DNA of 64,000 bases from an uncultured Lachnospiraceae bacterium. GTDB lineage: Bacteria > Bacillota > Clostridia > Lachnospirales > Lachnospiraceae. Below the pieces are notes generated by a model. That model had not been told where the DNA came from. It made no database searches and saw only the letters and a list, made by a program, of their open reading frames with translations. The stretch covers positions 17,529 to 81,528 of the forward strand of contig CANTEG010000013.1 in assembly GCA_947652735.1 (NCBI GenBank), read 5' to 3'. The position numbers were made by a program, and so were the translations under genes. Of this stretch, positions 34,057-41,754 are shown in pieces. The stretch's first letter is position 1, and every line of letters begins with the position of its first letter.

Positions 34057-35463
34057 ATGAGTAACAAACTTAGTTTGTCAGCAAGCGATAGAATAGCCAA
34101 ATTGCTTGATGACTCAAGCTTTGTTGAGGTCGGTGCTTATGTTACAGCAAGAAGTACGGATTTTAACATGCAGGAAAATGATACTCCAAAAGATGGTGTT
34201 ATAACCGGGTATGGTGTTATCAACGAAACTCTTGTGTATGTTTACAGTCAGGATGCAACTGTGCTTGGCGGTGCAGTGGGTGAAATGCATGCAAAGAAAA
34301 TTGCAAACATATACGACATGGCTATGAAGGTGGGGGCACCTGTAATTGGTCTGATTGACTGTGCAGGACTCAGACTTCAGGAGGCTACGGATGCCATGAA
34401 TGCTTTTGGAGAGCTTTACCTTAAGCAGTCACTTGCATCAGGGGTTATTCCGCAGATAACGGCAGTATTTGGAACATGTGGAGGCGGTGCGGCACTGATT
34501 CCTGCACTTACTGATTTTACATTCATGACTTCTGCTGATTCTAAGATATTTGTAAACAGTCCAAATGCGTTAGACGGAAATAACGCATCCAAGCTGGATA
34601 CTGCTTCTGCTGAGTATATAAGCAGTAACACTTCACTTGTGGACGGTGTGTTTGATAGTGAGGAAGAGCTTCTTGCACAGATTAGGGGACTGATAGACAT
34701 ACTGAACGATACTTCGGAATGCACGGATGATTTAAACAGAATTATCCCAAATCTTGACAGTCTTTGCGACAACGCAAGAGAGGTGCTTAAAAATATTGCT
34801 GACAACAATGTATTTTTTGAGGCATATAAGGGATTTGCAAAGGATATGGTACTTGGCTTCATTAAGCTTGACGGACAGGCAGTAGGCTGTGTGGCAAACC
34901 AGAAAGAGGCAGGCGGTGATTATCTGTCAACCTCAGGTGCTTATGTGGCAGCAGATTTTGTTAAGTTCTGTGATGCATTTTCAATACCTGTACTCACATT
35001 AGTAAATGTAAAAGGCTTTGTAGGTACTGTGGCAAATGAGCGTATGATTGCAGATGCAGCAGCAAAGCTTACTTATGCATTTGCAAACTCAACTGTGCCA
35101 AAGGTAACACTCGTTATGGGCGATGCATTTGGAACGGCTTACACCGTTATGAATTCAAAGGCAATCGGTGCAGATATGGTATATGCATGGCCTGCTGCAA
35201 AGATAGGAACCATGGATCCGGAGATGGCAGTTAAGATTATGTATGCAAAGGAAATTGAAGCTGCCGAGGATAAGGTTGCATGTGTTGCAAAGTACAAGGA
35301 GACGTACACAAAGCTTCAGTCCAGCGCAATGGCTGCTGCTAAGAGAGGCTATGTGGATGACATTATAGAGCCTGATGCAACAAGAAAGCGTCTTGTGGCT
35401 GCCTTTGATATGTTATATGCAAAGACAGAGGAAAGACCTTATAAAAAGCATGGAGCATTTTAA
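34057..35463 (+). CDS. Acyl-CoA carboxyltransferase subunit (MmdA-like)
   Basis: The protein belongs to the crotonase-fold carboxyltransferases of biotin-dependent enzymes (methylmalonyl-CoA or glutaconyl-CoA decarboxylase alpha, propionyl-CoA carboxylase beta). It moves a carboxyl group between an acyl-CoA and biotin. Blocks are VYSQDATVLGGAVGEMHAKKI, the oxyanion region FGTCGGGAALIPALTDF and, in the second half, VNVKGFVGT and VMGDAFGTAY. The length of 468 residues is about 40-50 shorter than usual MmdA proteins. It heads a cluster with a membrane subunit, biotin carrier, Na+ pump and second carboxyltransferase. Methylmalonyl-CoA is the most likely substrate, but this is inferred. Confidence 0.85.
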   Translation: MSNKLSLSASDRIAKLLDDSSFVEVGAYVTARSTDFNMQENDTPKDGVITGYGVINETLVYVYSQDATVLGGAVGEMHAKKIANIYDMAMKVGAPVIGLIDCAGLRLQEATDAMNAFGELYLKQSLASGVIPQITAVFGTCGGGAALIPALTDFTFMTSADSKIFVNSPNALDGNNASKLDTASAEYISSNTSLVDGVFDSEEELLAQIRGLIDILNDTSECTDDLNRIIPNLDSLCDNAREVLKNIADNNVFFEAYKGFAKDMVLGFIKLDGQAVGCVANQKEAGGDYLSTSGAYVAADFVKFCDAFSIPVLTLVNVKGFVGTVANERMIADAAAKLTYAFANSTVPKVTLVMGDAFGTAYTVMNSKAIGADMVYAWPAAKIGTMDPEMAVKIMYAKEIEAAEDKVACVAKYKETYTKLQSSAMAAAKRGYVDDIIEPDATRKRLVAAFDMLYAKTEERPYKKHGAF

Positions 35464-35481
35464 AGAAGAGGTGACAACTAA

Positions 35482-36462
35482 ATGAAAATTAAAAAATTAT
35501 TAATCGTAATTTCCATGTTAGCTGTTATGTTCTCTTTATCAGGCTGTGATGATGAAAAAAAGGCTCCTTTTGAATATGATGACTCTTCAATTGTTCTTGA
35601 CACAATTACAAATTTCAACAACTATGCGGGTGTGTCAGAGGAATATGCAGAATATTATATTGAAAACGGAACCAACTTTGAAAAGTCGGCTGTTAACGGT
35701 ATAAGACAGGCAGTGGAGAACGACAAGGTAGGAGCTTTTCAGGATTACTCAATCATACTTTCAAACCAGCAGTCAACAGGGATGTTCAGTCCTGAGTCAG
35801 TTGATTATGAGATAGAGGAAACTGAGGATGCGGTTCTTGTAACTGTTTTAAACAGAGCCGAGAAAAGAGATGTAAAGGTAACAGTAAAATATGTAATTAA
35901 TCCGGATTATTTTATTCAGTTAGATAAGGCTACACAGTATTATTCTCCGGATAACCTTGTGTCACTGACAGAGGCGTATGGTATATCCGTTGATGATATG
36001 ATGCAGCAGTATGGATGTGACAGTCTGGAACAGCTCGGGAGAGTGTTGGCGGTTGAGGAGATGAATTACCAAAATCTGAAGCCGTATATTGCTGATGAGA
36101 TGGTTGTATCAGCCGTTTACTCAACAAAGGAACTTATGGCATCAGCAGGAAGAAATACGTTGATTGGAATGGGAACGGTATTTGTAGTTCTTATATTTAT
36201 CTCGTTCATAATATCATTGTTTAAGTTTTTACCTGCATTGTTTGCACCAAAGCCAAAGCTTACAGAAGCAAAGGAGGAACCGGTTAAAAAGGCTCCAGTA
36301 CCCGCACCTGTGGCAATGGCTGCACAAAATGAGAATCTTGCAAATGACGAAGAACTGGTTGCTGTTATTACAGCGGCAATTTATGCGGCATCAGCAGGAG
36401 GCGCAAATGCAGTAAGTAAGGATAAGCTTGTGGTAAGGTCAATAAAACGCGTAAGAAAGTAG
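35482..36462 (+). CDS. Lipoprotein-type gamma subunit of the Na+ decarboxylase (OadG-like)
   Basis: The family role of gamma subunits is to anchor and assemble the decarboxylase complex. This 326-residue version is unusual. It has a lipoprotein signal with lipobox LSGC (Cys22), an extracellular domain of roughly 190 residues, one membrane helix (about 225-250, IGMGTVFVVLIFISFIISLFK) and a cytoplasmic Ala/Pro/Lys-rich tail. The tail ends AAIYAASAGGANAVSKDKLVVRSIKRV, which is the OadG-like conserved end. Classical OadG subunits are under 100 residues and consist of helix and tail only. The assignment rests on the C-terminal part and on its place between carboxyltransferase and biotin carrier. 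Confidence 0.78.
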   Translation: MKIKKLLIVISMLAVMFSLSGCDDEKKAPFEYDDSSIVLDTITNFNNYAGVSEEYAEYYIENGTNFEKSAVNGIRQAVENDKVGAFQDYSIILSNQQSTGMFSPESVDYEIEETEDAVLVTVLNRAEKRDVKVTVKYVINPDYFIQLDKATQYYSPDNLVSLTEAYGISVDDMMQQYGCDSLEQLGRVLAVEEMNYQNLKPYIADEMVVSAVYSTKELMASAGRNTLIGMGTVFVVLIFISFIISLFKFLPALFAPKPKLTEAKEEPVKKAPVPAPVAMAAQNENLANDEELVAVITAAIYAASAGGANAVSKDKLVVRSIKRVRK

Positions 36463-36504
36463 CATAACCGTTTTTCAATATAAATTATCTAGGAGGAATA
36501 TTAA

Positions 36505-36882
36505 ATGAAGAATTATAGAATTACCGTAAACAATACAGCATATGACGTAGCAGTTGAGGAACTGGGAGCATCAGCAGCTCCTGTTGCAGCACCTGTAGCG
36601 GCAGCGGCACCTGTAGCAGCTCCTGCACCTGTAGCAGCAGCGGCACCTGCGGCATCAGCAGGAGCAGGTAAGGTTAAGGTAGCGGCACCTATGCCTGGAA
36701 AGATTTTAAATGTTAAATTAAATGCCGGCGCTTCTGTTAAGAAGGGCGATGTTATTCTTATACTTGAGGCAATGAAGATGGAAAATGAGGTTGTTGCACC
36801 TGAGGATGGTACAATAGCAAGTATTGATGTTGCAGAGGGTGCTTCAGTTGAAGCAGGAGATGTTCTTGCAACATTAAACTAA
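36505..36882 (+). CDS. Biotin carrier protein of the decarboxylase complex
   Basis: This small biotinyl protein shuttles the carboxyl group from the carboxyltransferases to the membrane pump. The N-terminus (about 1-20) is a short beta region. An Ala/Pro/Val linker (about 22-54) follows, then the biotinyl domain with EAMKMEN, placing the biotinylated lysine at residue 91. It is 125 residues long. AGGAGGA precedes the start. It lies between the gamma and beta subunit genes, as in methylmalonyl-CoA decarboxylase operons. Confidence 0.94.
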   Translation: MKNYRITVNNTAYDVAVEELGASAAPVAAPVAAAAPVAAPAPVAAAAPAASAGAGKVKVAAPMPGKILNVKLNAGASVKKGDVILILEAMKMENEVVAPEDGTIASIDVAEGASVEAGDVLATLN

Positions 36883-36926
36883 GAGATGAAAACTTTGTAC
36901 CCAAAAAAACAGGAGGTAACAGCTAA

Positions 36927-38054
36927 ATGAGTAGCTTTGGAGATATTTTAAAAAATCTGGCTATGCAGACAGGCTTCGCAAGTCTTACATGGAAGCACTA
37001 CGTTATGATTTTAATCGCGTGTTTCTTTATGTATCTTGCAATAGTCAAGGGCTTTGAGCCGTTGCTATTAGTTCCTATTTCCTTTGGTATGTTTCTGGTT
37101 AACATGTTTCCGGGAATTATAGAGGAAGGCGGACTTTTGCATTATTTTTATTTATTGGATGAGTGGAGTATTTTACCGTCACTTATTTTCTTAGGTGTAG
37201 GAGCCATGACTGACTTCGGACCGCTGATTGCCAATCCAAGAAGCTTTATACTTGGAGCTGCGGCGCAGTTTGGTATATATTCTGCTTACTTTCTTGCGTT
37301 CCTTATGGGATTCAATGGAAAGGAAGCAGCAGCAATTTCAATCATAGGTGGTGCTGACGGACCTACATCAATATTCCTTGCCGGAAAGCTTGGCATGGGT
37401 GGTACACTGATGGGACCGATAGCAGTGGCTGCATACTCTTATATGGCACTTGTGCCTGTTATACAGCCGCCTATTATGAAACTTCTCACAACAGAGAAGG
37501 AAAGAAAGATAAAGATGGGACAGCTTCGTCCGGTAACGAAACTTGAGAAAATTTTGTTCCCTATCATAGTTACACTTGTAGTTGTTCTTATTCTTCCGAC
37601 TACGGCACCGCTTGTCGGCATGCTTATGCTTGGAAATTTATTTAGGGAGTGTGGAGTTGTAAAACAGCTTACAGAGACCGCTTCCAATGCCCTTATGTAT
37701 ATTGTAGTTATTTTACTTGGAACATCTGTTGGTGCTACAACAAGTGCGGAGGCATTCCTTCAGATGAGTACACTTAAGATTGTTGCTTTGGGACTGATTG
37801 CATTTATGTTTGGTACTGCGGCGGGAGTCATATTTGGTAAGATAATGTGTAAGGTTACCAAGGGCAAGGTGAATCCGCTTATAGGTTCAGCAGGAGTTTC
37901 AGCCGTTCCTATGGCAGCAAGAGTTTCACAGAAGGTTGGTGCAGAGGCAGACCCTACAAACTTCCTTCTTATGAATGCTATGGGACCAAACGTTGCTGGA
38001 GTTATAGGTACAGCAGTTGCGGCAGGTACATTCCTTGCAATATTCGGTGTTTAA
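36927..38054 (+). CDS. oadB: Na+-translocating decarboxylase beta subunit
   Basis: This membrane pump decarboxylates carboxybiotin and exports sodium ions. The 375-residue protein is mostly hydrophobic with around nine membrane segments. It carries the conserved IIGGADGPTSIFLAGKL block with the key Asp, and an inverted second half (GSAGVSAVPMAARVSQKVG, then FLLMNAMGPNVAGVIGTAVAAG). The gene could equally be called mmdB or gcdB. The symbol reflects the best-known family member. AGGAGG precedes ATG 36927. Confidence 0.93.
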   Translation: MSSFGDILKNLAMQTGFASLTWKHYVMILIACFFMYLAIVKGFEPLLLVPISFGMFLVNMFPGIIEEGGLLHYFYLLDEWSILPSLIFLGVGAMTDFGPLIANPRSFILGAAAQFGIYSAYFLAFLMGFNGKEAAAISIIGGADGPTSIFLAGKLGMGGTLMGPIAVAAYSYMALVPVIQPPIMKLLTTEKERKIKMGQLRPVTKLEKILFPIIVTLVVVLILPTTAPLVGMLMLGNLFRECGVVKQLTETASNALMYIVVILLGTSVGATTSAEAFLQMSTLKIVALGLIAFMFGTAAGVIFGKIMCKVTKGKVNPLIGSAGVSAVPMAARVSQKVGAEADPTNFLLMNAMGPNVAGVIGTAVAAGTFLAIFGV

Positions 38055-38055
38055 A

Positions 38056-38120
38056 ATATCCTAAGGGGGACCGGCGAAGCCGGTGGATGCCTTAGGATAC
38101 GGCTCCATGCGAAGCATGGA
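38056..38120 (+). promoter_or_regulatory. Double hairpin between pump and OadA genes
   Basis: TATCCTAAGG (38056-38065) pairs with CCTTAGGATA (38089-38098) and encloses ACCGGC-gaa-GCCGGT. A second hairpin, CTCCATGC-gaa-GCATGGAG, follows at 38102-38120. There is no T-run, so mRNA stabilisation or differential expression fits better than termination. Confidence 0.65.
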
Positions 38121-38156
38121 GTATAGTCAGTAAAATATTATTAGGAGGACATATAA

Positions 38157-39566
38157 ATGGCAGTAGAGAAAAAACCGGTAAAGATTACCGAAACCATATT
38201 ACGTGATGCCCATCAGTCACTCATTGCTACGAGAATGACGACTGAGCAGATGCTTCCCATTGTAGACAAGATGGATAAGGTTGGATACCATTCCGTTGAG
38301 TGCTGGGGTGGAGCAACCTTTGATGCATCACTTCGTTTCCTGAAGGAAGACCCATGGGAAAGATTAAGAAAGCTTAAGGACGGATTTAAAAATACAAAGC
38401 TTCAGATGCTTTTCAGAGGGCAGAACATACTCGGATACCGTCATTATGCAGATGATGTTGTTGAGTATTTTGTACAGAAGTCAATTGCAAACGGTATCGA
38501 TATTATCCGTATATTTGACTGTTTAAATGATATCAGAAATCTCCAGACGGCAGTTAAGGCAGCTAATAAGGAAAAGGGACATGCACAGGTTGCCCTTTCC
38601 TATACGTTAGGTGAGGCATATACCCTTGACTACTGGAAGGATATGGCTAAGAAAATTGAGGATATGGGTGCAGACTCTATCTGTATTAAGGATATGGCAG
38701 GACTTTTGGTTCCGGCAGCAGCAACTGAGCTTGTTACGGCATTAAAGGAAAGTACAAAGCTTCCGATTCAGCTCCATACACACTATACATCAGGTGTTGC
38801 ATCAATGACTTACATGAAAGCAGTTGAGGCAGGCTGTGATATTATTGATACAGCGATGTCACCGCTTTCCATGGGTACAAGCCAGCCTGCAACCGAGGTT
38901 ATGGCAAAGTCCTTTGAGGGCACGGAGTTTGACCCTAAATTTGACCAGAACCTGCTTGCAGAGATTGCAGATTACTTTAAGCCGATGCGTGAAGAATGGC
39001 TTGCAAGCGGATTGCTGAATCCAAAGGTTATGGGAGTTAACATTAAGACACTTCTTTATCAGGTGCCTGGAGGTATGCTTTCAAACCTTGTATCACAGCT
39101 TAAGGAAATGAATGCTGAGGATAAGTTTGACGAGGTTCTTGAGGAGGTTCCAAGAGTCCGTAAGGATTACGGTGAGCCACCGCTTGTTACACCTTCAAGC
39201 CAGATAGTTGGAACACAGGCTGTGTTAAACGTAGTTACAGGTGAAAGATATAAGATGTGTACAAAGGAGTCAAAGGCTCTGGTAGGTGGTGAGTATGGTC
39301 AGACTGTACTTCCTATCTCAGAGGAGGTCCGTAAAAAGGTTATCGGAGATAAGGAGCCTATTACATGCAGACCGGCAGACCTGATTGAAAATGAGCTTGA
39401 TAAGCTTGAAAAAGAGATGGCGCAGTACAAGCAGCAGGATGAGGATGTGCTTACTTATGCATTATTCCCGCAGGTTGCAATTGATTTCTTCAAGTACAGG
39501 GAAGCACAGCAGACAAATATTGATGCGTCTGTGGCAAACACTGAAAATAAAACGTATCCGGTATAA
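38157..39566 (+). CDS. oadA: Oxaloacetate decarboxylase/pyruvate carboxylase-type carboxyltransferase (OadA core)
   Basis: This TIM-barrel carboxyltransferase transfers a carboxyl group between oxaloacetate and biotin. Metal and catalytic blocks are ETILRDAHQSLIATRM, RIFDCLNDIRN, CIKDMAGLLVP and the metal-binding LHTHYTSG. A helical post-barrel domain continues to residue 469. The C-terminal biotinyl domain found in complete OadA (about 600 residues) is missing, so it must use the separate carrier in the cluster. AGGAGGA precedes ATG 38157. A strong terminator follows. It could work as oxaloacetate decarboxylase, or as the second half of a transcarboxylase with the MmdA-like subunit. Confidence 0.9.
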   Translation: MAVEKKPVKITETILRDAHQSLIATRMTTEQMLPIVDKMDKVGYHSVECWGGATFDASLRFLKEDPWERLRKLKDGFKNTKLQMLFRGQNILGYRHYADDVVEYFVQKSIANGIDIIRIFDCLNDIRNLQTAVKAANKEKGHAQVALSYTLGEAYTLDYWKDMAKKIEDMGADSICIKDMAGLLVPAAATELVTALKESTKLPIQLHTHYTSGVASMTYMKAVEAGCDIIDTAMSPLSMGTSQPATEVMAKSFEGTEFDPKFDQNLLAEIADYFKPMREEWLASGLLNPKVMGVNIKTLLYQVPGGMLSNLVSQLKEMNAEDKFDEVLEEVPRVRKDYGEPPLVTPSSQIVGTQAVLNVVTGERYKMCTKESKALVGGEYGQTVLPISEEVRKKVIGDKEPITCRPADLIENELDKLEKEMAQYKQQDEDVLTYALFPQVAIDFFKYREAQQTNIDASVANTENKTYPV

Positions 39567-39579
39567 CCCGGCAGATGAT

Positions 39580-39620
39580 GGGGCTGTCCACACAGCTTAG
39601 TGTGACAGCCCCATGTTTAA
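39580..39620 (+). terminator. Intrinsic terminator of the decarboxylase cluster
   Basis: GGGGCTGT pairs with ACAGCCCC and CACAC with GTGTG, with one bulged C. ATGTTTAATTT follows. It is another member of the GGGCTGT/ACAGCCC terminator family. Confidence 0.85.
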
Positions 39621-39623
39621 TTT

Positions 39624-39731
39624 AATAGAAAACTTCGTTTCCTATTAGGCAGGATTAAAAAGCCTGCTAAGATTCGCCCAAAGTGCCATAAAGATAGTGG
39701 AGAAATAAAAAGTGCCATAGGCACTTTGTTC
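39624..39731 (+). repeat. Dispersed three-hairpin repeat, copy B
   Basis: The order of elements equals copy A (306-391): AGAAAACTTCGTTTCCT hairpin, AGGCAGGATTAAAAAGCCTGCT hairpin, then AGTGCCATAGGCACTTTGTTCT. An extra AGTGCCATAAAG... segment of about 30 bases is inserted before the last hairpin. It ends 12 bases before the next gene. Confidence 0.6.
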
Positions 39732-39742
39732 TGTGGATAATT

Positions 39743-41005
39743 ATGAGAGAATATAATCAATATGATGTAATAATAATAGGGTGCGGTGCTGCCGGTATGA
39801 TGGCAGGAATTACGCTGGCAGAAAAGGGAAAAAAGGTCGTCATTCTTGAAAAAAATGATAAGCCAGGCAAAAAGCTTTTTATTACGGGAAAAGGAAGATG
39901 CAATCTGACCAACAACTGTGATGATGAACAGCTTTTTGCCAATATTGTGACGAATCCGAAATTTATGTACAGTGCCATAAGTAATTTTAACAGCAAAGAT
40001 ACAATAGATTTATTTCAAGAATTTGGACTAAAACTTAAAACAGAGAGAGGTGGCAGGGTTTTTCCTGCATCAGACCATTCTTCGGATGTAATCAGTGTGC
40101 TTACCACGAAGCTAAAAAGGCTGAATGTCGATATCCTGTACAACAATGAGGTTTGCGGTGTTCTGGTGGAAGAAGGCGACCTTTGCAGATGTGTAAAAGG
40201 CATTATGGTAAAAGAAAATGGAAAAATCTTTGATGTTTCCTGCGAAAATGTTGTTGTGGCAACGGGAGGTCTGGGATATCCATTAACAGGTTCTACAGGT
40301 GACGGTATTCAGTGGGCAAGGGAGCTTGGACTGTCCGTATCCGAGCCGAAGCCTGCACTTGTGCCTCTTGAGGTATCGGGAATTAACTGCGAGGAACTGA
40401 TGGGACTTTCCCTTAAAAATGTTGAGGTGTCATTTCAAACGACTGTAAAAGGGAAAGAAAAAGTGGTTTACAAGGCATTCGGTGAGATGCTGTTTACACA
40501 TTTTGGTGTGAGTGGGCCTGTAATTTTATCAGCCTCCTCTTATTTACACAAATATGACGGAGAAAAAACAGAGCTTTTTATCGATTTAAAGCCTGCACTG
40601 ACTGAAAAACAACTTGATGACAGGGTAGTCAGGGATTTTGCTGAAAACATAAACAAGCAATTTCGAAATGCTCTAGATTCATTACTTCCAAGGAAGTTGA
40701 TTCCCGTGATTATAGAACGGTCAAACATCAATCCGTACAAAAGGGTGAATGAGGTAACAAGGCAGGAAAGAGAACAGCTTATTACATGTATAAAAAAATT
40801 TAATCTGACAGTAACGGGATACAGAGGCTTTGATGAGGCAATTATAACACAGGGGGGGCTTAATGTTAAGGAACTGAATCCAAGAAGCATGGAGGTTAAA
40901 TCAATAAAAGGGCTTAGATATATCGGAGAGGTTGTAGACTGTGATGCACTTACAGGCGGTTATAACTTGCAGCTTGCGTGGAGTATGGCAAGACTTTTAA
41001 AATAG
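39743..41005 (+). CDS. HI0933-family FAD-dependent oxidoreductase
   Basis: This is a flavoprotein of the BaiN/HI0933 group, of uncertain physiological substrate. The N-terminal dinucleotide fold has GCGAAGMMAGITLAEKG. The family hallmark GKKLFITGKGRCNLTNN follows, then ATGGLGYPLTGSTGDG. The C-terminal part has TQGGLNVKELNPRSMEVK and GEVVDCDALTGGYNLQLAW. The length is 420 residues. No strong ribosome-binding site is seen, because repeat copy B lies just before the ATG. In Clostridia this gene often precedes cmk and ispH, as here. Confidence 0.87.
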   Translation: MREYNQYDVIIIGCGAAGMMAGITLAEKGKKVVILEKNDKPGKKLFITGKGRCNLTNNCDDEQLFANIVTNPKFMYSAISNFNSKDTIDLFQEFGLKLKTERGGRVFPASDHSSDVISVLTTKLKRLNVDILYNNEVCGVLVEEGDLCRCVKGIMVKENGKIFDVSCENVVVATGGLGYPLTGSTGDGIQWARELGLSVSEPKPALVPLEVSGINCEELMGLSLKNVEVSFQTTVKGKEKVVYKAFGEMLFTHFGVSGPVILSASSYLHKYDGEKTELFIDLKPALTEKQLDDRVVRDFAENINKQFRNALDSLLPRKLIPVIIERSNINPYKRVNEVTRQEREQLITCIKKFNLTVTGYRGFDEAIITQGGLNVKELNPRSMEVKSIKGLRYIGEVVDCDALTGGYNLQLAWSMARLLK

Positions 41006-41058
41006 TTAGAGATGAGCAAAACTACATTTTAAAAATAGCGAGTTTTGCTCATCCCTAA
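41006..41058 (+). promoter_or_regulatory. Long hairpin before cmk
   Basis: GATGAGCAAAACT (41011-41023) pairs perfectly with AGTTTTGCTCATC (41041-41053), and TTAG/CTAA extend the stem after one mismatch. There is no T-run, so its function is open: weak terminator, mRNA stabiliser or attenuator. Confidence 0.55.
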
Positions 41059-41081
41059 AATTGATAATTAGGGAGGAAATT

Positions 41082-41732
41082 ATGAATATTGCGATAGACG
41101 GACCAGCGGGCGCCGGAAAAAGTACCATTGCGAAGGCAGTGGCAAAGGAACTTGGATATATATATGTGGATACGGGAGCCATGTATCGGGCAATAGCATT
41201 ATATATAATTGAAAATAATATTGATGTGGAAGATGAAGAACGTGTATCCCAAGCGTGCAATGAAATAGATGTTCAGATTAAATATGAGGACGGCATGCAG
41301 CAGGTGTATTTAAACGGACGAAATGTTCAGTCGGAAATAAGAAAAGAGGCAGTGGGAAATATGGCAAGCACTGCAGCGGCAAAGAAACCGGTCAGGGATA
41401 AGCTTCTTTTACTGCAAAGAAATATTGCCGAGAGAAATGATGTGGTTATGGATGGAAGGGATATCGGTACATTTGTACTTCCTGATGCAGAATATAAATA
41501 TTATCTCACGGCTTCTGTAAAAACAAGGGCAATGAGACGATATAATGAATTGAAAGCGAAAGGTGAGACGCCTGACATAGCCAAGATAGAGGAAGATATA
41601 GAGAAAAGAGACTATCAGGATATGAATCGGGAAATTGCACCGCTGAAACAGGCAGAGGATGCAATCTATGTTGACAGCTCAGATATGACGATTGAACAGG
41701 TTGTAAGTCTTATGTGCAATAAAGTGAAATAA
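41082..41732 (+). CDS. cmk: Cytidylate kinase
   Basis: The enzyme phosphorylates CMP and dCMP with ATP. The P-loop DGPAGAGKST is at residues 5-14, then YVDTGAMYRAIAL, MDGRDIGTFVLPDA and RDYQDMNREIAPLKQAEDA are typical Cmk blocks. The length is 216 residues. ATG 41082 with GGGAGG at 41071-41076 is preferred to the in-frame start at 41061, which adds seven residues. The cmk-ispH-rpsA order is conserved in Clostridia. Confidence 0.95.
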   Translation: MNIAIDGPAGAGKSTIAKAVAKELGYIYVDTGAMYRAIALYIIENNIDVEDEERVSQACNEIDVQIKYEDGMQQVYLNGRNVQSEIRKEAVGNMASTAAAKKPVRDKLLLLQRNIAERNDVVMDGRDIGTFVLPDAEYKYYLTASVKTRAMRRYNELKAKGETPDIAKIEEDIEKRDYQDMNREIAPLKQAEDAIYVDSSDMTIEQVVSLMCNKVK

Positions 41733-41754
41733 AACAGAAAAGAGAAGCTGGTTT

